Shown here: piece by piece, positions 1 through 7,586 of the stretch
How the letters are laid out: each line of letters begins with the position of its first letter
Position numbering within the stretch: the first letter of the stretch is position 1
DNA from: Paraburkholderia sp. CNPSo 3274
Lineage (GTDB): Bacteria > Pseudomonadota > Gammaproteobacteria > Burkholderiales > Burkholderiaceae
Assembly (NCBI RefSeq): GCF_024206475.1
Contig: NZ_JAMBPR010000031.1
Span: forward strand, 1-64,000
Length of the DNA stretch: 64,000 nt
Reading direction: 5' to 3'
Translations under genes and position numbers: made by a program
The notes under the pieces: generated by a model
Seen by the model: only the letters and a program-made list of their open reading frames with translations
What the model was told of the DNA's origin: nothing
Databases searched by the model: none

Positions 1-177
1 CGCAAGATCGTCAAGACGCGTGGGCACTTCCCGACGGACGAGGCCGCGACCAAACTGCTCTGGCTGGCCTTGCGCAATATCACGGCTGACTGGAGCCGTG
101 CCGCGCATGACTGGAAAGCCGCGATGAACCAGTTCGCGATCCTCTACGAGGATCGCTTCACCAGAAATCATTTGTAG
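1..177 (+). CDS. IS256-family transposase, C-terminal end (partial)
   Basis: The first frame reads straight from base 1 to a TAG stop at 175-177 and gives 58 residues. They start RKIVKTRGHFPTDEAATKLL, continue WLALRNITADW, and end FAILYEDRFTRNHL. This is the typical tail of IS256-family (MULE-like DDE) transposases, in which a conserved RGHFP segment precedes a tryptophan-rich helix and a terminal helix with a YxDRF-type motif. The catalytic residues lie upstream of the window, so whether the copy is intact cannot be judged. Confidence 0.85.
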   Translation, partial: RKIVKTRGHFPTDEAATKLLWLALRNITADWSRAAHDWKAAMNQFAILYEDRFTRNHL

Positions 178-191
178 AATGCAATTGATGA

Positions 192-214
192 GCCTGCCAG
201 ACGGCAGGCTTTTA
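192..214 (+). terminator. Intrinsic terminator after the transposase
   Basis: A perfect 7-bp stem GCCTGCC / GGCAGGC (192-198 and 203-209) with a 4-base loop is followed by TTTTA. It sits 15 bases after the transposase stop and fits a rho-independent terminator within the IS end. Confidence 0.75.
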
Positions 215-276
215 TCTGCCTTGCACACAAAAATTCAGACACTCCCGACGGCTCGATTGCACCAACGCGACCCGCT

Positions 277-864
277 TCAGATTTTCAGTCGCGAAATCTT
301 GGCGCCGGACAGCGACACGTCGCCCATCAATCCGGCGTTGGTCATCACAATGGCTTGAACCGGCGCGGTAGCCGTAGTCGTATCGATCTGGCCGTTCGCT
401 CCGACCTTCACCAGCGCAACCGATCCTTCGCCACCGACTGACCAGCCTTTCGAGTTGCGGAAGCTGTTGAGCGCATCATGCGTCATGAACAGGAAGATGA
501 CAGCCTTGGATTGCGCACCTGCCTGCAAGCCGAATGAGGCCGCCGCCGTGCTGTAGTAGCCGACCGTTTTCCCGCCTACCCGCAAAGCGCCCTGGCCGTA
601 TTCTCCCCCGGCGACGAAACCCGCTTTGATTACAGACGGGAATACGAGTACGCCATTCGCCTTGCCGACGAGTTCCTTTGAGCCATTGACTGTCTCGAAC
701 AGCCGCGACAATGTTCCATTGACCTTTGCGTCGATTTCGTGACGCTTTGCTGCATCGGACTCTGCGGCAACGGCCTCAATCACCGGCGCCGGGAAACCGG
801 CCAACGACAGTCCCATGATCGTTAGCGTTGCGGCACCTGTCTTCAGAACAGAACGTCTGTGCAT
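277..864 (-). CDS. SYLF/YSC84-domain lipid-binding exported protein
   Basis: Several start codons lie in a row. A strong GGAGGTGAT Shine-Dalgarno (873-865) sits inside the longest version and points to the ATG at 864, giving MHRRSVLKTG and about 195 residues. The N-terminus has twin arginines followed by a hydrophobic stretch ending near VAAES, so export (Tat or Sec) is likely. The rest matches the SYLF (YSC84) family: VLVFPSVIKAGFVAGGEYGQG, then GYYSTAAASFGLQAGAQSKA, then a C-terminal part with ALVKVGANGQIDT. Family members bind phospholipids; in bacteria their role is poorly defined, probably in the cell envelope. The gene stands alone beside the IS end. Confidence 0.8.
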   Translation of the reverse strand: MHRRSVLKTGAATLTIMGLSLAGFPAPVIEAVAAESDAAKRHEIDAKVNGTLSRLFETVNGSKELVGKANGVLVFPSVIKAGFVAGGEYGQGALRVGGKTVGYYSTAAASFGLQAGAQSKAVIFLFMTHDALNSFRNSKGWSVGGEGSVALVKVGANGQIDTTTATAPVQAIVMTNAGLMGDVSLSGAKISRLKI

Positions 865-1422
865 CATCACCTCCATCAAGGGTCACGGTCGAGTTGACTA
901 CCTCTGGCAACTAGCCGGCGTGGCGCGTGCAATCAATGCGTTGGCTATGTTGAGGGCATGACATGGTGGAACCTGGTCGTCAATCTCGTCGGGAAACGAG
1001 CAACGCGAAACAAACGGATGGAGCCGGTCGAGGGGCCCGTTATAGCAGGCGGCACAATCGCCTCGACGTAAGTAACTGGAAAGTGAGGCGAGGATTGTGG
1101 CGCCGCTAGCGGCGAAGTCAATTGCACCAAAGGCAGGCGAAGCCTTTTCGTCTGGCGATCCAGCAATTTCGATCGATTTGACCCGACCGGGCGCTCGGTC
1201 CGTCGTCATGCCAACAATATTGGCAGACTCGCGCGTTGCGCAATAGGACTTAGGTCCAATAGGGTGACGGCAGCTTTTTGCAGGGATGCGCCGGCTTGAC
1301 TGCAGCGGTCCACATACCGGTATGCGTTCGTCATCCCGCATGGGCTGGCTGAGAGGGAGATCCAGTGTGATCGCTAGCGTATTTCCGGGCGGGTAGCCCT
1401 GGCGGCAGCCGCCCGGAAAACG
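865..1422. other. Intergenic region without a supported gene
   Basis: About 560 bases separate two minus-strand genes. Open frames on the minus strand (up to 147 codons, 898-1341) have no recognisable domain, no good Shine-Dalgarno and mixed composition, so they are not called. The only clear structure is the inverted repeat at 1382-1419, listed separately. Confidence 0.5.
1382..1419 (-). terminator. Inverted repeat, likely terminator of the alkylsulfatase gene
   Basis: An 11-bp perfect inverted repeat TTTCCGGGCGG (1382-1392) / CCGCCCGGAAA (1409-1419) with a 16-base loop lies three bases past the sulfatase stop. Read on the minus strand it is a GC-rich stem whose distal arm ends in A/T bases. 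Confidence 0.55.
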
Positions 1423-3267
1423 TCAACTTCCGACAACTGCAAGATTGCACGCGTGGAGCATCTGAATCAGTGAAGCGGCGTTGATCCGGGGCGCGTCGAC
1501 GACGAACAGCGATTCGCGGAACGCATGCTCGACGTCGAAGTGCCCTGCCAGCCAGCCACGCAAAGCCGCCTCGGACATGATGACGATGTTACTGCGGTTC
1601 ATATCGTCCGTTGCCGTGACATCGGGAATCGCTGGCACGATGTCCGGATCGAAGCCTTCCGTGGTGGCGTGGAAAAATCCCCAGGTGTCGTTCTCGATGA
1701 GCAAAACATAGAAGTCCGGCAGCCCGAGAAGCGCCTGCGCGGAATGCGCGGCCTCGATACGCGTCTGCAACTCGTTGAGCGCCTCTACAGCGGCCATGCG
1801 TTTTCGGGCCGCAGCGAGCGCGCCGCCATCTACGTCGATCTCGCCGATCAACCCCGCCTCGATCGGTGGCAGGCGGTGCAGATTCGCGGGCACGCCGTCG
1901 AAGAACCCCAGACGCAGGTTGTACTGCGCAACGGCATCATGGTAGACCGTGCCGTAGTAGCCGCGGCAAAACCAGCGCTTCGCGAGGCTGTCCGGCAAGC
2001 GGATCGCTTCGCCGATCTCCAGCGGCGTCATGCCCTTGTTGGCCATGCGCAGCACCTGGTCGTGCATATAGCGGTACATATCGCGTTGCGCGCGCAGGAA
2101 AGCGGTGACGCGATCGTTGCCCCACGTCGGCCAGTAGTGGGAAGCGAAAACCACCTGCATGTCGTCGCCGAACATGTCGAGCGACGTTTGCAGATACTTG
2201 GACCACAGCAGCGCGTCGCGAACCTTGGCGCCGCGCAGCGTGTAGAGATTGTGAAGCGTGTGGGTCGCGTCTTCCGCCGCGCAGAACGCCTTGAACTTCG
2301 GCAGATAGAACATGAACTCCGAAGGCGCCTCCGACTCCGGCGCCATCAGCACCACGATCTCCACGCCGTCGAGCGTGAGCTTCTGTCCGGTCTTTTCGGC
2401 GAACATGGTGGGCACGGCCAGCGTGATCGTGCCGACCGAAGTCGTCTTGCCGAGGCCGCCGTCGACGATGCCCGTTGCGCTGCGCGGAAGCAGCGAGCCA
2501 TACATGTAGCTGGCGCGGCGTCCCATGGCGTTGCCGGCGATGATGTTCTCGCCTACGGCCGCCTCGGTGAAACTTGCGGGCGCAACGATCTGCACCTTGC
2601 CGGATTTCAGGTCGTCGTCGCTCACGAGCCCGCGTACGCCGCCGTAGTGATCGACGTGGCTATGCGTATAGATGACATGCGTTATGGGGTGGTCGCCAAG
2701 GTGCGGAATGACGAGCTGCTTCCAGACCGCCGAGGAAACGTCGGTCGTGATGAACGGGTCGACCACGATGTAGCCTTTGTCGCCGCGAATGATGCTCATC
2801 ACCGAAAGATCGTAGCCGCGCACCTGCCAGATGCCGTCCACCACCTTGAAGAGGCCGTGATTCATGTTGAGCTTGGCGTTGCGCCAGAGGCTCGGGTTGA
2901 CCGTGGGCGGCGAGTTGTTCTCCGGGCCACCGTGCACGAACGCAAACTGCTGGAGGTCCCACGCAGTGCTGCCGTCGGGTCCCTTGATGACCACGGGCTC
3001 GGGGAGCGTCGCGATGAGACCGCGTTTGGCGTCTTCGAAGTCCTGCGCATCTTCGAAGGAAAGGAAGTCGGCGTACTGCTTGTTGACCGCGAGCGTCGCG
3101 GCCGTCGCGGGCTTGGCAGCGGGGCCGGTCGGAGAAGCCGCGGTCGCGGCCTGCGCCAGGGTCTCGCCCACCACACCGGAAAGGCCGGTCGCCACGCCGG
3201 TGACCGCGACGTTCTTGATGAATGCCCTGCGTCCGCCTGCCTTTGCTGCGTCGTCCGATTGAGACAT
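1423..3267 (-). CDS. Alkyl/aryl-sulfatase, metallo-beta-lactamase fold, Tat-exported
   Basis: The frame is open further upstream, but GGAGG before the ATG at 3267 sets the start, giving 614 residues. A Tat-type signal (GGRRAFIKN, residues 11-19) is followed by an alanine-rich segment. The zinc-binding motif THSHVDHYGG (about 201-210) is the HxHxDH of metallo-beta-lactamase hydrolases. Downstream segments FASHYWPTWGNDR and LRLGFFDGVPANLHRLPP match the dimerisation region of SdsA1-type alkylsulfatases, and the tail matches their SCP2-like domain. These enzymes hydrolyse sulfate esters such as dodecyl sulfate outside the cytoplasm. The substrate here is unknown. The gene is monocistronic. Confidence 0.88.
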   Translation of the reverse strand: MSQSDDAAKAGGRRAFIKNVAVTGVATGLSGVVGETLAQAATAASPTGPAAKPATAATLAVNKQYADFLSFEDAQDFEDAKRGLIATLPEPVVIKGPDGSTAWDLQQFAFVHGGPENNSPPTVNPSLWRNAKLNMNHGLFKVVDGIWQVRGYDLSVMSIIRGDKGYIVVDPFITTDVSSAVWKQLVIPHLGDHPITHVIYTHSHVDHYGGVRGLVSDDDLKSGKVQIVAPASFTEAAVGENIIAGNAMGRRASYMYGSLLPRSATGIVDGGLGKTTSVGTITLAVPTMFAEKTGQKLTLDGVEIVVLMAPESEAPSEFMFYLPKFKAFCAAEDATHTLHNLYTLRGAKVRDALLWSKYLQTSLDMFGDDMQVVFASHYWPTWGNDRVTAFLRAQRDMYRYMHDQVLRMANKGMTPLEIGEAIRLPDSLAKRWFCRGYYGTVYHDAVAQYNLRLGFFDGVPANLHRLPPIEAGLIGEIDVDGGALAAARKRMAAVEALNELQTRIEAAHSAQALLGLPDFYVLLIENDTWGFFHATTEGFDPDIVPAIPDVTATDDMNRSNIVIMSEAALRGWLAGHFDVEHAFRESLFVVDAPRINAASLIQMLHACNLAVVGS

Positions 3268-3663
3268 GTGTACCTCCGGTATTTTCCGCGAAATATTAGG
3301 CGCGAGTGGCCCGTGAAATTGACAAGCAATGCCAACAGTGTTTTTTCGCAGAGTCGCCGGATTACGGATATAGGTAGTTGGGGCAACGAGGTTGCCCGAA
3401 GGGGCAGAATGAGAAGACACGCGGTGGGCCGCGGGCGGAGTTAGGGTTTGGGGCAGCGTTGCGCTGCGCCCCTCAAGTACGGGCCAGGATATGTACGCCG
3501 GGTTAAATTGGCACGGCCCGGCATTGCTGCGTGGCGAATTCGCGTAGCGGACCGATTGCCTGCCAGGAGCAATGACGGGGAAACGGTAGCTCCGTTCACC
3601 CCACGGGGGAGTCATGCGGGTCCGCACCTGGCAGCGTCACTGTCCTCCCGCTGCAGACACCGT
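3268..3663. other. Intergenic region upstream of the alkylsulfatase gene
   Basis: About 400 bases lie between the sulfatase start and the end of the acyltransferase gene, both on the minus strand. The part next to the sulfatase is relatively A/T rich (about 3290-3390) and probably holds its promoter. No gene is supported; the plus-strand frame 3448-3798 runs into the acyltransferase gene and has no domain. Confidence 0.5.
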
Positions 3664-4593
3664 CTAATAAACACCGGGTACGCCCGGCGGACGATGCTTG
3701 AAGCGTCGATGCACCCAGTAATATTGCTCCGGAAACTTCCGTATCTGTGCTTCAAGAAATTCGTTGATTCGACTCGCATCGAGCGTGTCGCTTTCTGATG
3801 GAAATTCGCCGAGCGGCTCGAAGATGGTGAGCTTGTACCCCTGGTAGTCTGGCAGCACTTCTGTGACGAATGGCACAACCCGTGCGCGGGCCAGCCGTGC
3901 AAGGCGCGATACCGACGTGAGCGTGCACGCGGGAACGCCAAAGAACGGCACGAAAACGGAGTTGTGTACGCCGTGATCCATGTCCGCAGCGAGCATGACC
4001 GGTTTGCCTGAGCGAAGCAGCCCAACGATCTTCCTGGCACTCGTTGACCGTTCAATCATCTGCGCGCCAAATCTGCCGCGTTGCCGCTTCGCCAGCTCGC
4101 ATACGCGTGTGTTCGACATACGCGTATACAGTGAAGCGGCGGGCAGTTGCGTAGAGTAGAGTATGCAGCCCACCTCGATGCTCACAAAGTGAAAGCCCAG
4201 AAAGATGGTTGGTGGAGCATTCCTGTCTTCCAGATCGATTCGACTCTCGATACGGACCAGTTTCAGCAGCGATGCCTCGCTGCCGAACCATTGAACGCCG
4301 CGTTCGACATAGCTCCGAATGACATGACGAAAGTGGTTTCTCGCAAGCTCATCGTAATCGGCCTCCGACTTGCCCGGAAAGCACAGACGCAGATTGACAA
4401 GGACGATTTGCTTTCGTGAGCTTGGGAGCGCAAATAGCATTGCGCCTAGCGCGCTGCCGAGTCTCGCGACCAAGCCATAGGGAAGGACTGCAAAAAGGCG
4501 CAACAGCGCCACAACGACAACGAAGCCTGATCGCTCCAGGATATTCCCCTGCTTGCGATGGTCGTCGGTCTCCATACGGATAGTTTTCGGCAT
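3664..4593 (-). CDS. LpxL/HtrB-like lipid A acyltransferase (LABLAT family)
   Basis: This is a lysophospholipid/lipid A acyltransferase family protein of about 309 residues from the ATG at 4593. A TTG at 4668 and an ATG at 4575 are also possible, and none has a clear Shine-Dalgarno. A hydrophobic N-terminal segment (FVVVVALLRLFAVLPYGL) anchors it in the inner membrane. The catalytic HX4E motif is in FLGFHFVSIE (H135, E140). Later segments ERSTSARKIVGLLRSGKPVML, DMDHGVHNSVFVPFFGVPAC and PEQYYWVHRRFKHRPPG are typical of late acyltransferases that add a secondary acyl chain to lipid A. The gene stands alone rather than in an lpx cluster, so it may be an accessory or conditional copy. Confidence 0.85.
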   Translation of the reverse strand: MPKTIRMETDDHRKQGNILERSGFVVVVALLRLFAVLPYGLVARLGSALGAMLFALPSSRKQIVLVNLRLCFPGKSEADYDELARNHFRHVIRSYVERGVQWFGSEASLLKLVRIESRIDLEDRNAPPTIFLGFHFVSIEVGCILYSTQLPAASLYTRMSNTRVCELAKRQRGRFGAQMIERSTSARKIVGLLRSGKPVMLAADMDHGVHNSVFVPFFGVPACTLTSVSRLARLARARVVPFVTEVLPDYQGYKLTIFEPLGEFPSESDTLDASRINEFLEAQIRKFPEQYYWVHRRFKHRPPGVPGVY

Positions 4594-5254
4594 TGATGCA
4601 AGTGATGTTTGCTGAACGACGTGCGGTGGGTGGCGGAAGGAGAGAAAACGACGAGATCGCATCACCAATGTATTGTCTGTGTTCGTGGTCCTGCGATTTC
4701 AAACAAGTATCATGCGCGCTACTTTGTGACAGTCTACTAGACGAGGCGCCATAGGTGTTTCTCCAGGGTGAAGCAAATCGCGCAGTTGAATGATTCCAGG
4801 TATCGAGGTTGCCCTGTCTTTAGCTGAGCTTTGCGTTCTGGTGTGGGGCCTTCGCGCCGGGCAACGGCGTTGGCCGAAGTCTAACGGATCCTCTGTGAAA
4901 GCGCTTGGTCGGCTGTAACAGTGATCTAAGAGGCGTTTGCAAAGGCAGAACTCGTCACTTCGCCTGGCGCGAGCCTGATCGTGCAGGCACCGACGGGCCA
5001 ATCCGTTCCGTCCCGCATGCACGGCGGGACGACAACTAACGCTATACGGAGCAGACAGAGTGAGAAAGCAATGGCAATCGTGATGGGTGCCCCAGCGCAA
5101 AAGACTGGGAGGGTCTTGACCGCTGGACAATTGAGCGCAAGATAGGCGAACGCGGCTTGGTGGTCGTGCTCGTATCAAAGGTCGGCAGCACGCCTGGGTG
5201 CGGCGATACCCGGAGCAGCGATGGAACGCAAGGCTGCGACTCAAGGAGCGAACA
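4594..5254. other. Intergenic region, no gene seen
   Basis: About 660 bases contain only minus-strand open frames without domain signal (for example 4699-5244). One 7-bp inverted repeat CGTCCCG / CGGGACG (5009-5015, 5025-5031) is present. It separates a minus-strand gene from the plus-strand small gene, so both promoters should lie here. Confidence 0.45.
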
Positions 5255-5461
5255 ATGAAATTCTACGCACGTGAGTACGAAGGGCGGCTGGAAGTGTTTA
5301 GCTTCGACGGTGTTTATAGAATTCGCATCACGCAGTTGTGCGGCGCGGCAAAAAAAGCGTTCGCAGATACCGTCCAGCTATGGATAAGTGACGGCGTACC
5401 AGCAGGCGAAGCAGTCGCCCGAGAGGCTGAGTCGTTGGCGAGATTAATTAAGGAATACTAG
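5255..5461 (+). CDS. Small hypothetical protein (68 residues)
   Basis: ATG at 5255 follows a good AAGGAGCG Shine-Dalgarno (5243-5250). The product begins MKFYAREYEG and ends ESLARLIKEY. It is compact and charged, with no signal peptide or membrane segment; the first half suggests beta strands (RLEVFSFDGVYRIRI) and the second half is helical. I do not recognise a family. The strong ribosome site and clean stop favour a real gene. Its neighbours (acyltransferase, methyltransferase) lie on the opposite strand and give no functional clue. Confidence 0.6.
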   Translation: MKFYAREYEGRLEVFSFDGVYRIRITQLCGAAKKAFADTVQLWISDGVPAGEAVAREAESLARLIKEY

Positions 5462-5541
5462 AAAATATGATGCCGCGGCGGACGTAGAAGCAACACTTCA
5501 TGCTTCTCGCCGTCAGTCGATGCAGGCAACCGTAGCTCGGC

Positions 5542-6402
5542 TCAAACCGTTGCCACAAGAATCGATTCCCCGCTCGCAGGCCTTAGCCCATCGCTACGGC
5601 CTGCGAAATAACGTGCGGTGAGATCCGCGGTCGCAACATGGCGGGCATCGCGCAACCCAGCAATGCGTGCGAGCGCGAGCATCTCGTCGGGTGCGAAGAA
5701 GCTCACGAACGGCGTGCCTGCCGCCTTCGCGCGTTCATACACGGCGGCATGCTGCGAGCGCTCGGGCTCCTCGATGAGTTCGAGCGGCAAGAGAAAGGTC
5801 ATGACGAGCGTCGAGCCCGGTGCGAGCTGCGCGATCTGCCGCAGCGTCGCGAGGTTCGCTTCGCGCGTGAGATACATGGAGACGCCCGTGGAGGCGATCA
5901 CCGCGGGACTCGCGGCATCGAACCCAGCCGCGGCGAGCCGTTCCCACCACGCCTCACCGGCTTCGAAATCCACCGGCACGAAGCGCAGCCACGCCTGCTC
6001 ACGAAAGCCTAGCTCCATGAGCCGCTGACGCTTCCATGCCTGCGTGCCCGGCTTGTCCACCTCGTACACGTACAGGCGCGAGGCGATTTCGGGGTGGCGC
6101 TGCGCGAACGTGTCGAGTCCCGCGCCGAGAATCGCGTACTGCCGCGCGAGCCCTTTTGCGGTCTGTTCGGCCACGAGATCCTCGACGAAGCGCGCCCGCC
6201 CGACGATCGAAGCACGATAACCGCGCGTCCCTTCAGGGTGCATATCGGGCCGCTTGCGCCAGTTCGAGTCCGGCGCGGCGATCTGCATGCCGGTTTCGTC
6301 TTCGAGCACGTGGGGCGCATCGTCGACCTGGACGTGCAGCGCGCGCCACAGCGCGACGCGAATGGCAGTGCTGTCGGGAGCGGCGGGATGGCTGGCGGGC
6401 AT
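5542..6402 (-). CDS. SAM-dependent methyltransferase, leucine carboxyl methyltransferase (PPM1-like) family
   Basis: 286 residues; GAGG lies 8 bases before the ATG at 6402. The segment GYRASIVGRARFVEDLV followed by YAILGAGLDTFAQRHPE is the SAM-binding region of the LCM/TIGR00027 family of class I methyltransferases. YEVDKPGTQAWKR carries the acidic residue that usually contacts SAM ribose, and GVSMYLTREAN and GSTLVMTFLLP follow as in the family. Bacterial members act on small molecules or carboxyl groups, and the substrate is not predictable here. The gene lies just upstream (35 bases) of the LysR gene stop on the same strand, so cotranscription is possible. Confidence 0.8.
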   Translation of the reverse strand: MPASHPAAPDSTAIRVALWRALHVQVDDAPHVLEDETGMQIAAPDSNWRKRPDMHPEGTRGYRASIVGRARFVEDLVAEQTAKGLARQYAILGAGLDTFAQRHPEIASRLYVYEVDKPGTQAWKRQRLMELGFREQAWLRFVPVDFEAGEAWWERLAAAGFDAASPAVIASTGVSMYLTREANLATLRQIAQLAPGSTLVMTFLLPLELIEEPERSQHAAVYERAKAAGTPFVSFFAPDEMLALARIAGLRDARHVATADLTARYFAGRSDGLRPASGESILVATV

Positions 6403-6436
6403 GGTTCGGTCCTCTCGCGCGGGTTTCGTCGCACGA

Positions 6437-7420
6437 TTATCGCGCGCCTGCCTCGCGGCTGTGCGTCCCGTAAATGTCGGCGCTTACTTGCCGCAACGCC
6501 TCGATCATCACGCTCGCCGCCGGCGTAAAGAGGCTATCTGCACGCGTGATGATGCCGAAGTCGTCCATCTGGCAATCCATCGGCACGGGCAGGATCGCGA
6601 CCATGCCGTGCACCGCGTAGTAGCGCGCTACGTCCTCGGTGAGCACGGCGATCATGTCGCTTTGCTCCAGCACGCGCGTGATGAAGAGCAGCGCAGGCGT
6701 TTCGACCACGTTCGAAGGGGGCGCCAGGCTCGCGCGCTGGAACATCAGCTCGAAGCGGTGGCGCAGCACGCTGCCGACCGGCGGCACGACCCAGGTGGCG
6801 CGCGCGATGTCGGCTAGCGCGATCGGTTGAGCTTTGTCCTGCGCCGCCACAAGCATGGGATGCCCCGGTCGAACCACGGCGCACACGGGCTCGCCCGCGA
6901 GCGGTTCGTAACGCAACTGGAGCTTGTCGTGCTCGGCGGAAAGACGGCCCAGCACCACGTCGAGCTTGTCTTGCGCCAGGTGTTCGAGCAGCACGTTGCT
7001 GGCGTCGATCTCCACGGATACGCGCAGGTTCGCGTGCGTGCGCTTGACGGCGGCAACGGCCGCCGGCAGCACGCGCACGCCCGGCGAGGTGATCGCACCC
7101 ACCGCCACGTGGCCAAGGCGCCCCGCCTTGAGCGCGCTCAGTTCCTCTTGCGCCTGGTCGAGGCTGCCGAGCACGGCGCGCGCGTGGCGGATCAGCGCGT
7201 CGCCGTACAACGTGGGCCGCATGCCGCGTGGCATGCGCTCGAACAGCACCGCGGCGAGCATGTCCTCGAGCTCCCGCAGGAGCTTCGAGGCGGCGGGCTG
7301 CGTCATGCTCAGCGCCGCCGCCGCGCGGTGAATGTTGCCTTCTTCCGCCAGCGCCACGACCAGGAGCAATTGCCGCGTTTTCAGCCGTGTGCGCACGTAC
7401 CAGGGGCTCGTATCGAGCAT
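6437..7420 (-). CDS. LysR-family regulator (GbpR-like), divergent from the arabonate dehydratase operon
   Basis: 327 residues. A winged helix-turn-helix is at about 14-75 (LLLVVALAEEGNIHRAAAALSMTQPAASKLLRELE, read in parts), followed by a LysR substrate-binding domain. The form resembles the GbpR/galactose-binding-protein regulator subgroup, whose members respond to sugars or sugar acids. It is transcribed divergently from the dehydratase at 7587, and the shared A/T-rich gap 7421-7586 is the expected control region. Likely job (inference): activate the dehydratase-MFS-aldolase-dehydrogenase-araFGH genes in response to L-arabinose or an aldonic acid. Confidence 0.85.
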   Translation of the reverse strand: MLDTSPWYVRTRLKTRQLLLVVALAEEGNIHRAAAALSMTQPAASKLLRELEDMLAAVLFERMPRGMRPTLYGDALIRHARAVLGSLDQAQEELSALKAGRLGHVAVGAITSPGVRVLPAAVAAVKRTHANLRVSVEIDASNVLLEHLAQDKLDVVLGRLSAEHDKLQLRYEPLAGEPVCAVVRPGHPMLVAAQDKAQPIALADIARATWVVPPVGSVLRHRFELMFQRASLAPPSNVVETPALLFITRVLEQSDMIAVLTEDVARYYAVHGMVAILPVPMDCQMDDFGIITRADSLFTPAASVMIEALRQVSADIYGTHSREAGAR

Positions 7421-7586
7421 GTTTCCGCCTGATTTCCCAAATAGTTTTAGGTGTTTATACTAATGCCGATTTCGATATCGGAAGCATCCATTTTTTCATT
7501 AGAAGGTTATCAGACTTCTCCCTAGACTGTGCCGAATCCATCGCTCGATGTACTCGGCGAACTACCCGCTCCACAAGACGAACACG
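7421..7586. promoter_or_regulatory. Divergent control region, LysR gene / arabonate dehydratase
   Basis: This A/T-rich gap lies between divergent genes. It contains the inverted repeat CCGAT-TTCGAT-ATCGG near 7469-7484, with an overlapping CGATATCG core, and a TTTATACTAAT stretch just before it. LysR proteins usually bind such partial dyads between their own gene and the target. The dehydratase start (7587) lacks a good Shine-Dalgarno, so translation may depend on an unusual leader. Confidence 0.5.

Larger units (their letters stand above)
1..248 (+). mobile_element. Right end of an IS256-family insertion sequence
   Basis: The window opens inside a transposase reading frame. After its stop comes a short non-coding tail holding a hairpin and then the segment TTGCACACAAAAATTCAGAC at 221-240, which resembles the A/T-rich terminal inverted repeats of IS256-group elements. 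The exact outer end is inferred to be near 241-248, because the left end and the target duplication lie outside the window. Confidence 0.6.

Noticed and set aside
898..1341. 147-codon minus-strand open frame
   Set aside because: No domain, no ribosome site and atypical composition; judged a chance frame.
1525..3444. 639-codon plus-strand frame over the alkylsulfatase gene
   Set aside because: It is the antisense of a well-supported gene; long shadow frames are expected at this GC content.
5009..5031. CGTCCCG / CGGGACG inverted repeat
   Set aside because: Short stem with a 9-base loop and no gene end nearby; likely chance in GC-rich DNA.
4699..5244. 181-codon minus-strand frame
   Set aside because: No recognisable domain or ribosome site, and composition unlike the neighbouring genes.
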